From Fodinicurvata sediminis DSM 21159 (GTDB lineage: Bacteria > Pseudomonadota > Alphaproteobacteria > Kiloniellales > DSM-21159), in the NCBI RefSeq assembly GCF_000420625.1, contig NZ_ATVH01000015.1, forward strand, positions 124,001 to 188,000: a DNA stretch of 64,000 bases, written 5' to 3'. The stretch's first letter is position 1. Each line of letters opens with the position of its first letter. Positions 27,244 through 37,084 of this stretch are shown in pieces. The position numbers were made by a program, and so were the translations under genes. The notes below the pieces were generated by a model. That model was not told the DNA's origin, did no database searches, and saw only the letters and a list, made by a program, of their open reading frames with translations.

Positions 27244-27284
27244 CGCTGTCTAGGCAGTGCTGGATCGCAGTAGAGGCACGATAA

Positions 27285-28721
<1,437 letters not shown>

Positions 28722-28774
28722 CGGCAGTTCCAAGGCAGCACAAGGCCCGACAGACAGGATAGAGACGGCAGGTC

Positions 28775-29185
28775 ATGGAAAAAACGCAGTTCGAACTGGT
28801 TTCACCGGAAAAGCTTCTCCATGCGGGAGAAGTGGCCATGGTGGTGGTGCCTGGCGCTGAAGGCGACTTCGGTGTCCTGCCCCGCCATGCCCCGATGATT
28901 TCCACCGTTCGGCCGGGTGTCATTTCCGTTTATGAGGAAAACCGCAGCACGGTCAGTAGGCGCATCTTCGTCGGCGGGGGCTTTGCCGAGGTGACACAGG
29001 AACGCTGCACGGTCCTGGCGGACAGTGTCGAGGCCTATGACGACATTGATCGTGGCGAGACCGAGCGGGCTCTGAAGGATGCCCGTGAAGACCTGGAAGA
29101 CGCCAAGAACGAGGTTGAAAAGACTGAAGCCGCAAAGCAGGTCAAGGTCCTGGAAGAAAAGCTGCGGGCGCTAGAGACATTCTGA
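28775..29185 (+). CDS. atpC: ATP synthase F1 epsilon subunit
   Basis: A 136-residue epsilon subunit. The N-terminal beta-sandwich runs MEKTQFELVSPEKLLHAGEVAMVVVPGAEGDFGVLPRHAPMI, followed by RIFVGGGFAEVTQERCTVLAD and a C-terminal helical pair rich in Glu/Lys. It connects the gamma shaft to the c-ring and can regulate ATP hydrolysis. Last gene of the operon, followed by a clear terminator. The F0 genes are absent, as usual where F0 and F1 operons are separate. Confidence 0.96.
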   Translation: MEKTQFELVSPEKLLHAGEVAMVVVPGAEGDFGVLPRHAPMISTVRPGVISVYEENRSTVSRRIFVGGGFAEVTQERCTVLADSVEAYDDIDRGETERALKDAREDLEDAKNEVEKTEAAKQVKVLEEKLRALETF

Positions 29186-29209
29186 GCTGGCGTGCGTTCA
29201 CCGCACAAG

Positions 29210-29246
29210 CCGCCGCTTGCGCCAGGACGCCAGCGGCGGTTTTTGT
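29210..29246 (+). terminator. Rho-independent terminator of the atp operon
   Basis: Stem CCGCCGCT/AGCGGCGG with an inner GCG/CGC pairing, followed by TTTTTGTTTGTT, 25 bases past the atpC stop. Confidence 0.9.
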
Positions 29247-29311
29247 TTGTTCTGTCATATGCAGAACCAGTTTGGCGCATGATGCCGCGCCAGGGGAATA
29301 GAAGCTCACTC

Positions 29312-29340
29312 TTGCGAGCTATCCTGCTTTTTCCTACATA
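29312..29340 (+). promoter_or_regulatory. Promoter for the ferritin-like gene
   Basis: TTGCGA and TACATA at a 17-base spacing, about 50 bases before the start codon. Confidence 0.5.
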
Positions 29341-29388
29341 TGCGGGAACGTAAGAAGGGGTTCATGGACTTCAGGAAGGGCGGATAGC

Positions 29389-30222
29389 ATGTCGGCTGGG
29401 CACTGGACTCTCGATGACATAGACTGGAACAGCTTCGATCGCTCCAAGATCGATACCGAGATGGTCAAGTTGATCAAGGCTGCCAGCCTTGTGGAATACA
29501 ACGGCGATGATTATGCCGACTACCTCTGCAATGTTTTCAGTGATGACACCGAGTTTCAGCAAGCCGCCCGCCAATGGGCATCGGAAGAGGTGCAGCATGG
29601 CGAGGCGCTGGGCCGCTGGGCCCAAATGGTCGATCCCGAGTTCGATTTCGACAGCGCCGTAAAACGATTCCGCGATGGCTTCACTGTCGATGTGGATGCC
29701 AGCTCATCCGTGCGCGGTTCACGCTGTGGCGAGCTTGTGGCCCGCTGTATCGTCGAGGTGGGAACTTCCTCTTATTACGGCTCGCTGGCCGACAGCACAG
29801 ACGAACCCGTGCTGAAGGATATATGCCAGCGGATTGCCGCCGACGAGTTGCGTCACTACAAGCTGTTCTATACGCACCTGCGCCGCTATCTGGACCAGGA
29901 GCGCATCGGCAAGATACGGCGCCTGATGATCGCCTTGGGACGCGTGCGCGAGACCGAGGATGATGAACTGGCCTATGCCTATTATGCGGCCAATACGCCA
30001 GCGAACGAGGACTATGACCGCAAGCGCTGGAGCAAGGCTTACATGAATCGGGCACTTGCCATCTACAAGCCGGTCCGTGTCGAGCGGGCCGCTGCCATGA
30101 CCTGCAAGGCGGCTGGACTGAATCCACGCGGACGCACGGCGCAGCTGCTCTCGAAGGCGGCCTATCATCTCATGAAGTCGAAGCAGCAAAAAGCTGAAGC
30201 CGCGACGGCTGCTGCCGCCTGA
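29389..30222 (+). CDS. Ferritin-like (diiron four-helix) protein
   Basis: A 277-residue soluble helical protein. Two E-x-x-H motifs in the order expected for a ferritin-like dimetal site are visible: ASEEVQHGEALGRW near residue 70 and ADELRHYKLFYTHL near 150. Additional glutamates come from AASLVEYNGDDYADYL and CIVEVGTSSYYGSLA. This suggests a diiron oxidase, hydroxylase or iron-storage function, but the specific reaction is unknown. The C-terminal tail is Lys/Ala-rich. It stands alone behind its own promoter. An 18-base tandem duplication covers its stop codon. Confidence 0.78.
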   Translation: MSAGHWTLDDIDWNSFDRSKIDTEMVKLIKAASLVEYNGDDYADYLCNVFSDDTEFQQAARQWASEEVQHGEALGRWAQMVDPEFDFDSAVKRFRDGFTVDVDASSSVRGSRCGELVARCIVEVGTSSYYGSLADSTDEPVLKDICQRIAADELRHYKLFYTHLRRYLDQERIGKIRRLMIALGRVRETEDDELAYAYYAANTPANEDYDRKRWSKAYMNRALAIYKPVRVERAAAMTCKAAGLNPRGRTAQLLSKAAYHLMKSKQQKAEAATAAAA

Positions 30223-30252
30223 AACACTGCTGCTGCCTGAAACACTGCTGCC
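30217..30252 (+). repeat. 18-base tandem duplication over a stop codon
   Basis: GCCTGAAACACTGCTGC(T) occurs twice head to tail (30217-30234 and 30235-30252), so the ferritin-like gene's stop TGA is followed by a second copy of its own end. A small slipped-strand duplication. Confidence 0.85.
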
Positions 30253-30276
30253 GGGTGATACCGGTCGATCTGTAGT

Positions 30277-30822
30277 TCAGGCTCCGCGTGTGCGGATCCG
30301 CTCGGCCAGATGGCCGAATTCGTCCGCCACCCGTTCGTAGAGTTTCCGCTTGAAGGGCACGATCAACTGGGGTGTCTCGGGCAGAGGGCGCCAACTCCAA
30401 TTCGAGAATTCGGCATGCGGACCGCCGATATCGATTTCGCCCTCATCGCCCAGGAACTTCAGCGCGTACCATTTCTGCTGCTGGCCTCGAAAACGTCCAC
30501 GCCAGATCTTGGGCACCAGGTCGTAGGGCAGGTCGTAGCTGAGCCAGTCCCGGCTTTCGGCCAACAGTTCCGCGTTGCGTACACCGGTTTCTTCTTCGAG
30601 CTCGCGGAAAAGCGCCGCTTGCGGGTCCTCGTCGGGATCGATGCCGCCCTGGGGCATCTGCCAGGCATCGCTGACCATGTCCATGCGTTGCGCCGTGAAG
30701 ACCTGTCCATCCTGATTGAACAACACGATTCCCACACCCGGACGATAGGGGAGCCGTTCGATCTCCTCCGGAGTCAGGCTCAGGTCGGTATCGGGATCAT
30801 AGGGCGAGTTGGAGTTGGACAT
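30277..30822 (-). CDS. rppH: RNA pyrophosphohydrolase
   Basis: A 181-residue Nudix hydrolase. The Nudix box spans about residues 59-81 (GGIDPDEDPQAALFRELEEE). YRPGVGIVLFNQDGQVFTAQR before it and AWQMPQGG are typical of RppH/Ap4A-type enzymes. It removes pyrophosphate from mRNA 5' ends and so starts RNase E-dependent decay. I start at MSNSNSPYDP: the frame is open for 69 more codons upstream, but that stretch is antisense-like and overlaps the end of the YibQ gene. Last gene of the long minus-strand block. Confidence 0.93.
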   Translation of the reverse strand: MSNSNSPYDPDTDLSLTPEEIERLPYRPGVGIVLFNQDGQVFTAQRMDMVSDAWQMPQGGIDPDEDPQAALFRELEEETGVRNAELLAESRDWLSYDLPYDLVPKIWRGRFRGQQQKWYALKFLGDEGEIDIGGPHAEFSNWSWRPLPETPQLIVPFKRKLYERVADEFGHLAERIRTRGA

Positions 30823-30865
30823 GGCAATCGAAACTTCTCTTGAACCAGGATCTTGGGGGGCACTA

Positions 30866-32425
30866 CTACTGACGAAGCAAGGCACTGAGCGGGGCCAGCT
30901 GTACGCCACGCTCGGGCAACTGCTCGCTCCAGGCCTGGAGACGTTCCAGGCTGACGGGATAGGGGCGAGCCACGGCCACGGCCTCGCCTTCCGACAGGGC
31001 GGTACGTTCGATGGCCGATAAGCCGGCATCGATCACCGAGCGGCTGGCGGCCTGCTGGTCCAGGGTGCGATCACTGAACAGCAGGGGCAATTTGGCCAGC
31101 TGTGCGCTCTCGCGCATTGCCTGATGGCCTTCTGCAGGATTGCCCAGGAAAACCAGGCCATCCTGCGCCAAACGCTCGAACAGAAGGTCGATGGCTCCGC
31201 GCCCCGGTGTGAAACCACCACCGCCCGTGCCTGCCACACCCAGATAGGCACTGCCCCGTGACAGGACCCACTGCAGACGCTCGGCATTCTCCTGTGGTCC
31301 CAGCTCGGTCAGGATCGCCTGCGGACCCGGATCGTCTGCCGGAAAACCCTCAGGCTCCATGGGCAGGTCCAGCAGGACCTCGTGGCCCTGAGAACGCGCC
31401 AGGGCGATCCATTCGTCGAGGCGCCGCGCATAGGGACTGAAGGACAGGGTGATCTCAGCCGGCAGTTGTCGAATGGCGGTCTCCGTTGCGGCTTCCGACA
31501 AGCCGAGCCCGGTGACGACGATGGCGATCATCGGTTGGTCGGCCTGGGGAGCGAAAGGCTGCGCATAGCGTTGCCAGGCCTGGCTGCGGTTGCTTGGCGC
31601 CGTGACCTCCTGTTCGCTCTCGCCCGTTTCTGTTGACTCGTCCGGCTGGGGGGGCTCGCCCTCTTCCTCACTGGAAGTCGTGGCCTCTGCATCTTGTGCA
31701 CCGACCTCTTCGTCATCCCCGCTGAGGCTGCGTCCAGGTATGGGGGGCGGCGGGAGGCCGGGTGAGGCCTGAGGCGGTGCAAATGCCGGCTGCTGACGGT
31801 CGGCCGCGCCGTTTGTCTGCGTCCCCGCGTCCTGTTCGGTTTCGCCGCCTTCCAGTATCGCAGCCGATTCCTCGGCCAGTACGCTTTCCTGAACTTCCGC
31901 GCTGCCTGTCTCCTCGACAGCGGTCTCCCCGCTTTCTTCCGTTTCCGCTATTTCTTCCTGGATCTCAGCCTCTTGGGCTTCGGGTATGGCCGAGGATTCC
32001 GGGATGGCCGGGAGTTCCGGTGGAGGCTCACTGTCCTGCACCGGCTGTGTTTCGTCGCCGCCAACGGCAATCAGGGGGGCATCCTGTACCCTGGGTGCGG
32101 ATTGGGTCCCCTCTCGCAACTCTGGAGGACGGGTCAGGTCCTGGCCATCTGCTGTCTGCTCCAATGCGCGTTCCTGTCCGGATCCAGTCTCGGCCGTGTC
32201 GGAGTCCGCTGTCTCAGATCCGGTCCTGTCGGATTGATGGGTCGGCTCATCGATCGCTTCAGGCAAAACCTCCTGATAGGCAAACTGCTCCCTGGAGTGG
32301 GAGGCCGGATCCGGTGGACGCGTAAACAGCCAGGCCGCCAGTGCCCCCAGGCCGGCAAGCAGTATGCCCCAGCCCAGAAGCAGCGCGATCAGCCCCGTTC
32401 TTCGCCCTTTGCGTTCAGCGGCCAC
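30866..32425 (-). CDS. Divergent polysaccharide deacetylase family protein (YibQ-like)
   Basis: A 519-residue protein. One N-terminal membrane helix (LIALLLGWGILLAGLGALAAWLF) anchors it; residues 40-280 are a Glu/Ser/Pro-rich, low-complexity periplasmic linker. The C-terminal ~240 residues are the YibQ/DUF610 deacetylase-like domain: PMIAIVVTGLGLSEAATETA, LPAEITLSFSPYARRLDEW, EVLLDLPMEPEGFPADDPGP, GGGFTPGRGAIDLLFERLA. The usual metal Asp in the first motif appears as VTGLGL where many homologues have VDDLGL, so activity may be lost. It follows ctpA, as YibQ follows EnvC in E. coli. Confidence 0.85.
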   Translation of the reverse strand: MAAERKGRRTGLIALLLGWGILLAGLGALAAWLFTRPPDPASHSREQFAYQEVLPEAIDEPTHQSDRTGSETADSDTAETGSGQERALEQTADGQDLTRPPELREGTQSAPRVQDAPLIAVGGDETQPVQDSEPPPELPAIPESSAIPEAQEAEIQEEIAETEESGETAVEETGSAEVQESVLAEESAAILEGGETEQDAGTQTNGAADRQQPAFAPPQASPGLPPPPIPGRSLSGDDEEVGAQDAEATTSSEEEGEPPQPDESTETGESEQEVTAPSNRSQAWQRYAQPFAPQADQPMIAIVVTGLGLSEAATETAIRQLPAEITLSFSPYARRLDEWIALARSQGHEVLLDLPMEPEGFPADDPGPQAILTELGPQENAERLQWVLSRGSAYLGVAGTGGGGFTPGRGAIDLLFERLAQDGLVFLGNPAEGHQAMRESAQLAKLPLLFSDRTLDQQAASRSVIDAGLSAIERTALSEGEAVAVARPYPVSLERLQAWSEQLPERGVQLAPLSALLRQ

Positions 32426-32469
32426 GTTCTTCCCCGACCCCCCTGATCATCCGGCTGCCTTCGCCGGGC

Positions 32470-33783
32470 TCAGTTCATTTCCAGTTGGCTAAAGAGTGAC
32501 AGGCCACGCAGGAGGTCGAGGGCCCGTGCCAGCTGGTAGTCCTGCTCGGGATCGCCCTGATCCTCGGGCGAGACGACCTGTTCCTCTTCATCCTCGCTGT
32601 TGCCGTCCTGCTGGGAGTCCGGTGCTTCAATCTCCGTGGGGGTTCCGTTGTCCAGGTGACGCGGCAGATCCTCTTCACGGCGGATGCCGCCATTATCGAG
32701 TTTCTCCAAGCGGGCCTGTTCCACCGTGATGTCCGGCTCGATCCCCTTCGCCTGGATGGAGCGGCCACTGGGCGTGTAGTAGCGTGCCGTGGTCAGGCGC
32801 ATGGCTCCGTTGCCAGACAGCGGAACGACCGTCTGGACGGAGCCCTTGCCGAAGGAGGTGGTGCCCAGGACGATGGCACGGCGATGATCCTGCAGGGCCC
32901 CGGCCACGATTTCCGAGGCCGAAGCCGAACCGCCGTTGATCAGGACAACGATGGGCAGGCCTTCCGCCATGTCTCCGCCTTCCGCATTCCAGCGCTGGGC
33001 GTCGTCCTCGTTCCGGCCGCGTGTGGACACGATCTCGCCCCGGTCCAGGAAGGCGTCGCTGACGCTGATGGCCTGTTCCAGAAGACCGCCAGGATTGTTT
33101 CTCATGTCCAGGACAATACCTTTCAGGTCATCGCCCAGCTCATCGCGGATTTCATCGAAGGCGTCCTCAAGACCGCTGGTGGTCTGTTCCGTGAAGGAGG
33201 TCAGGCGGATATAGCCGATATCTCCCTCGACGCGGCTGCGCACGGATTGCACCTGGATGATGTCGCGCGTGATCTCCAGATCAAACGGTTCTTCGTTGCC
33301 ACGCCGGATCGTGACTTCGATCGTCGTGTCTACGGCGCCGCGCATCAGCTTGACAGCATCGTTCAGGTTCATGCCCATGACGGGTTCGCCATCAATATGC
33401 GTGATCAGGTCTCCGGCCTGGACGCCGGCGCGGAAGGCCGGTGTGTCGTCGATGGGGGATACGACCTTGACCAGTCCGTCCTCCATCGTGACCTCGATGC
33501 CCAGTCCCCCGAACTCGCCGCGTGTCTGTTCGCGCATATCCTTGAAGCTTTCGCTGTCGAGATAGCCCGAATGCGGGTCCAGGTCGGCGAGCATGCCCTC
33601 GATCGCGGCCTCGATCAGTTCGCGATCGCTGGTCTCTTCCACGAAATCTGCGCGTACGCGCTCGAAGACTTCACCGAAAAGCTTCAGTTGTTTGTAGGTA
33701 TCGTCATTTTCCGCATTCTGGGAAAAGGCCGGCGCGCTGATCAGGAAAACAGCGGCCAGTGTCACGGATAGGAGAAATCGCAT
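32470..33783 (-). CDS. ctpA: C-terminal processing serine protease CtpA (S41A)
   Basis: A 437-residue protein: signal peptide (LLSVTLAAVFLISAPAFSQ), a helical lead segment with YLDSESFKDM, a PDZ domain at about residues 85-170 (GGLGIEVTMEDGLVKVVSP), and the S41 catalytic core. The nucleophile Ser lies in NGGSASASEIVAGAL and the base Lys in TTSFGKGSVQ, the usual Ser/Lys dyad. The C-terminal 70 residues are acidic and divergent. It cleaves periplasmic substrates, often cell-wall hydrolases. Its start overlaps the envC stop by one base, so the two are translationally coupled. Confidence 0.94.
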   Translation of the reverse strand: MRFLLSVTLAAVFLISAPAFSQNAENDDTYKQLKLFGEVFERVRADFVEETSDRELIEAAIEGMLADLDPHSGYLDSESFKDMREQTRGEFGGLGIEVTMEDGLVKVVSPIDDTPAFRAGVQAGDLITHIDGEPVMGMNLNDAVKLMRGAVDTTIEVTIRRGNEEPFDLEITRDIIQVQSVRSRVEGDIGYIRLTSFTEQTTSGLEDAFDEIRDELGDDLKGIVLDMRNNPGGLLEQAISVSDAFLDRGEIVSTRGRNEDDAQRWNAEGGDMAEGLPIVVLINGGSASASEIVAGALQDHRRAIVLGTTSFGKGSVQTVVPLSGNGAMRLTTARYYTPSGRSIQAKGIEPDITVEQARLEKLDNGGIRREEDLPRHLDNGTPTEIEAPDSQQDGNSEDEEEQVVSPEDQGDPEQDYQLARALDLLRGLSLFSQLEMN

Positions 33784-35177
33784 CAGCCTTGCGCCTCATT
33801 TCTGCTTGTTTCGAGCCACGGCAGGGGGTCGATCGGTTGGCCGGCCCGCCTCAACTCTATGTAAAGTTCCGGGTCTTCGTCACCCGTTTCCTTCATGGAA
33901 CCGACAGGTTCGCCTGCCATGACCCACTGGCCGGCCTCTGCCGTCAGGCGATCGAAGCCGGCCAGGAGGGAATGATATCGTTCGTCGTGCTCTATGATCA
34001 AGATAAGCCCGTACCGGCGAAAGGGGCCAGCGTAGGCCACCTTGCCGTCAAAGGGGGCCACGACCTGGGCAGCCTTGCGTGTGCGCAGGATCACACCTTC
34101 GGAATCCTCGCCTTCCAGGTGCGGGTGTCGATCACCGAATCCCGCTGTGATACTGCCACGGGCCGGCATCACAAGGCCACCCGGCTGGTCCGGGAAATTG
34201 CGCAGATTTGACGGCGGCCGGCTTGGCAAGGCGGCTTGCTGACGTTCGCGTGCTTCCTCGGCTTCCTGTTCCGCGGCTTCAGCTTCCTGCTTGGCGCGTT
34301 CCTGGTCAGCGCGGCGCTCCTCTTCGGCGCGCTGGGCTTCCTCGCGCAGCCGCTGGGCACGTGCGGCCGCCTCTGCCGCTGCCCGTGCCTCGGCCGCGCG
34401 ACGCTTGCGTTCGCGCTCGGCCTCGGCCTCAAGGCGCGCAATCAGGTCGCGCAGATCGTCGGCTTGTCCGGCAAGTTCCTCCAAACGCTCTTCGGTACGT
34501 GCCCGCTCGGCACGGGCCTCTTCTTCGAGTGCACGTTTGCGCTCGGCCAAGCGTTCCAGCTGCTGCTGCTGATCTTCCAGCTGACTGCGCCGTTCGGTCA
34601 GTTTGTCGCGCTGGCTGAGAATCTCGTTTTCCAGAGCCTGCTGTTCCTCCAGTTCCCTGCGTATCGTTGCCGCCTGTTCCTCCATCTGTGGGATGGTCTC
34701 GCTGAGCAGCATGGCGCTGCGCAGGCTGTCGAGCGGCTGTCCGGGGGCACCGAGCACGGCGTCGGGTGGAAAGACGGCGATGCGCTGCAGGGCGGCCAGG
34801 GTGTCGCCCAATTGGCTCTTGCGGCGCGTCAGGGAAACATCCAGGCGCAGGGCCTGGACATGATGGACCGCCAGCAACAGCTCCAACTGGGTGATCTCGG
34901 ATTCCAGTTCCTGGACCGAGCCGGCCACTTCAACGCTTTCCTGGCGGACGTCCTGGATTTCCGTTCGCAGGCTTTCCGCCTGTTCCTCGAGTTCCCGTGC
35001 CCGCTCACGATCGCGCTCCAGAGCGCGTTCGACCTCTTCCAGCTGTTCACCGGCTTCTTCTGTGTCAGCTTCCTCGCCCTCCTGCGCCGCGGCGAGCCCC
35101 GCGAACGACAGCCATAGCCCGACCGCAAACGGCAGGAGAGCGGTCAGTTGGAGAAGGTGGGCGGAACGTGAAGGCAT
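33783..35177 (-). CDS. envC: EnvC-like murein hydrolase activator, degenerate LytM domain
   Basis: A 464-residue periplasmic protein. Signal peptide 1-31 (LPFAVGLWLSFAGLAAAQ). Residues 35-290 form long coiled coils (QLEEVERALERDRERARELE, then many Glu/Arg heptads). The C-terminal LytM/M23 domain (GSITAGFGDRHPHLEGEDSE, APFDGKVAYAGPFRRYGLIL) lacks the zinc ligands: where peptidases have HxGxD it has SEGVILRT and where they have HxH it has LYIELRR. So it should activate amidases rather than cut, as E. coli EnvC does. Next to gpmA, ctpA and yibQ on the same strand. Confidence 0.9.
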   Translation of the reverse strand: MPSRSAHLLQLTALLPFAVGLWLSFAGLAAAQEGEEADTEEAGEQLEEVERALERDRERARELEEQAESLRTEIQDVRQESVEVAGSVQELESEITQLELLLAVHHVQALRLDVSLTRRKSQLGDTLAALQRIAVFPPDAVLGAPGQPLDSLRSAMLLSETIPQMEEQAATIRRELEEQQALENEILSQRDKLTERRSQLEDQQQQLERLAERKRALEEEARAERARTEERLEELAGQADDLRDLIARLEAEAERERKRRAAEARAAAEAAARAQRLREEAQRAEEERRADQERAKQEAEAAEQEAEEARERQQAALPSRPPSNLRNFPDQPGGLVMPARGSITAGFGDRHPHLEGEDSEGVILRTRKAAQVVAPFDGKVAYAGPFRRYGLILIIEHDERYHSLLAGFDRLTAEAGQWVMAGEPVGSMKETGDEDPELYIELRRAGQPIDPLPWLETSRNEAQG

Positions 35178-35255
35178 CCCCCGGATACTAGAGCAGGAAC
35201 AGTTCCAGTGAAACGGGCAAGATGACCTGTCAGGCCAGTCGATCGTCTCGCGATC

Positions 35256-35888
35256 TCACTTGCCGTCCAGAAAGCGGTAGGTCTTCGGCATGCCGTTCTC
35301 GGTTTCGAAGACCATCGGCACGCCGGTGGGGATTTCCACGCTCGAGATTTCCTCGGGGCTGTGACAGTCCAGGGCCACCAGAAGGGCGCGGACGGTGTTG
35401 CCGTGTGCGCCGACCAGCACATTCTTCCCGGCCTTTAGCTCGGGCAGGATCTCGCGCTCGAAGTAGGGGCCGACCCGCTCGACCACGTCCTTCAGGCTTT
35501 CGCCGCCGGGGGGGCGCACGTCATAGCTGCGCCGCCAGATATGGACCTGTTCGTCGCCGAACTTCTCGGCCGTTTCGGCCTTGTTGAGGCCCGCCAGGTC
35601 GCCATAGTCGCGTTCGCGCAGGTCGTCGTGTTTGGTGATCTGCCACACGCCGTCCTGGCGCAGATGCTCGTTGGTGCCGCTGGCCTCGAGCGCGATCTCG
35701 GCGGTATCATAAGCCCGCTTCAGGGTTGAGGCAAAAACCCGGTCAAAGCGGATGTCCTTCAGCAAGCGGCCGCCTTTTTCGGCTTCTGCCCGGCCCTTGT
35801 CGCTGAGCTCGACATCGACGAACCCGGTGAAGCGGTTCTGTGCGTTCCAGTCGCTCTGCCCATGGCGCAGCAGTACCAGACTTCCCAT
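35256..35888 (-). CDS. gpmA: 2,3-bisphosphoglycerate-dependent phosphoglycerate mutase
   Basis: A 210-residue glycolytic mutase interconverting 3- and 2-phosphoglycerate. The phospho-accepting His is in LVLLRHGQSDWN, followed by RFTGFVDVELSDKGRAEA, catalytic Glu in DLRERDYGDLAGLNK, RSYDVRPPGGESL, and the second His in LVGAHGNTVRALL. The start at 35888 (MGSLVLL) is 10 bases from GGAG; the ATG at 35897 sits directly on that site. Length fits dPGM-type enzymes lacking the C-terminal tail. Confidence 0.95.
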   Translation of the reverse strand: MGSLVLLRHGQSDWNAQNRFTGFVDVELSDKGRAEAEKGGRLLKDIRFDRVFASTLKRAYDTAEIALEASGTNEHLRQDGVWQITKHDDLRERDYGDLAGLNKAETAEKFGDEQVHIWRRSYDVRPPGGESLKDVVERVGPYFEREILPELKAGKNVLVGAHGNTVRALLVALDCHSPEEISSVEIPTGVPMVFETENGMPKTYRFLDGK

Positions 35889-36003
35889 GACGTGCATTCT
35901 CCGTGTTGCTGTTCCGATTGACGGCCCCGGTGGGGACCGGTCCTTGAGGGTGCCCCTTCTTAGCTTTCCTGCCCGGCAAAGGGAAGGGGGCCCAGTATTG
36001 CCT

Positions 36004-36480
36004 TCAGTCTGCCCGATGGTAGGGATGGCCGCTCAGGATGGCGTTGGCGCGGAAGATCTGTTCGGCCAGCAGCCCACGGACCAGCTGGTGCGGCCAGGTC
36101 ATGCGCCCGAAGCTGAGGACCTTGTCCGCGCGTTCGCGCAGCTCGGGCGAGAGGCCGTCGGCGCCGCCGATCAGGAACACGGTCTCGCGCTGCCCCTCCT
36201 CGCGCCATTGGCCCAGAAGCCCGGCCAGTTGGGCGCTGTCCAGGTTGTCGCCACGTTCATCCAGCGCGATGCAGTGCGCTCCGCCCGGCAAGGCGCGGGC
36301 CAGCAGTTCGCCTTCACGTGCCTTCAGGCGCTCGGGCTCGAGGTTACGCTTCTCTTCCACTTCCTGCAGCTTGAGCGGCCCCAGCAGGGCCCCCTTCTTC
36401 AGGCGGCTTGCATAATCTTCGTAGAGGGCGCGTTGGGGCCCGGAACGGAAACGGCCAACGGCAAGTATCGTGATCTGCAT
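36004..36480 (-). CDS. rlmH: 23S rRNA (pseudouridine1915-N3)-methyltransferase
   Basis: A 158-residue SPOUT methyltransferase (RlmH/YbeA). ITILAVGRFRSGPQRALYEDYASRL opens the fold; the SAM knot is formed by HCIALDERGDNLDS, VFLIGGADGLSPELRERA and LSFGRMTWPHQLVRGLLAEQ, ending in the conserved HPYHRAD. It methylates pseudouridine 1915 in helix 69 of 23S rRNA. Downstream of rsfS, as in many bacteria. The 174-base gap to rsfS holds no recognisable gene. Confidence 0.97.
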   Translation of the reverse strand: MQITILAVGRFRSGPQRALYEDYASRLKKGALLGPLKLQEVEEKRNLEPERLKAREGELLARALPGGAHCIALDERGDNLDSAQLAGLLGQWREEGQRETVFLIGGADGLSPELRERADKVLSFGRMTWPHQLVRGLLAEQIFRANAILSGHPYHRAD

Positions 36481-36654
36481 GACAGGAAACTTTGTCGTGA
36501 AGGACGGTCATGTCCCGTAAAAGGGCTCATGCCGTCCGCGCGGGACGCAGGTGCAACCCTGCCCCTTGGCCGGACATTGACCATTGTTGCCGGGACCTGT
36601 GCGACAGAATCTGCGCGACCGGGACCTGTTTGGCCGGCTTGAGTCGCCTCGGTC

Positions 36655-37062
36655 TCAGGCGTCGGTTTCGTGCGTCTCGCCGGACACCGTTCCGCCCCAC
36701 ATCTTCTCGAGATTGTAGAACTCGCGAATCTCGGGACGGAAAAGATGGATCACCACGTCTCCGGCGTCGATCAGGACCCAGTCGCAGTGAGTCAGGCCTT
36801 CAACGGCCAGGTCCTTCAGACCGGTCGCTTTCAGCCGTTCGCGCAGGTGTTCGGCAATGGCGCCGACCTGTCGGGCCGAACGGCCGCTTGCGATCACCAT
36901 GTAATCGGCGAACGAGCTTTTTCCGGAGAGGTCAATGATTACGGGCTCCACGGCCTGATCCTCATCCAGGGAGGCCTGGACCAGTTGAATCAGGCTGTCG
37001 GAATCGGTGCCGGGCACGGCCTTCAGGCTGCCGGGCAGATTTTCGACGCTGGTTTGCGTCAT
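36655..37062 (-). CDS. rsfS: Ribosome silencing factor
   Basis: A 135-residue RsfS/Iojap protein. DLSGKSSFADYMVIASGRSARQVGAIAEHL and CDWVLIDAGDVVIHLFRPEIREFYNLEKMW are the defining stretches. It binds L14 and blocks subunit joining under starvation. The start at MTQTSVENL is chosen; a further in-frame ATG 19 codons upstream would reach back into nadD. Gene order nadD-rsfS-rlmH is the standard one. Confidence 0.97.
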   Translation of the reverse strand: MTQTSVENLPGSLKAVPGTDSDSLIQLVQASLDEDQAVEPVIIDLSGKSSFADYMVIASGRSARQVGAIAEHLRERLKATGLKDLAVEGLTHCDWVLIDAGDVVIHLFRPEIREFYNLEKMWGGTVSGETHETDA

Positions 37063-37084
37063 GGCTTTGTCGAGTATGACAGTC

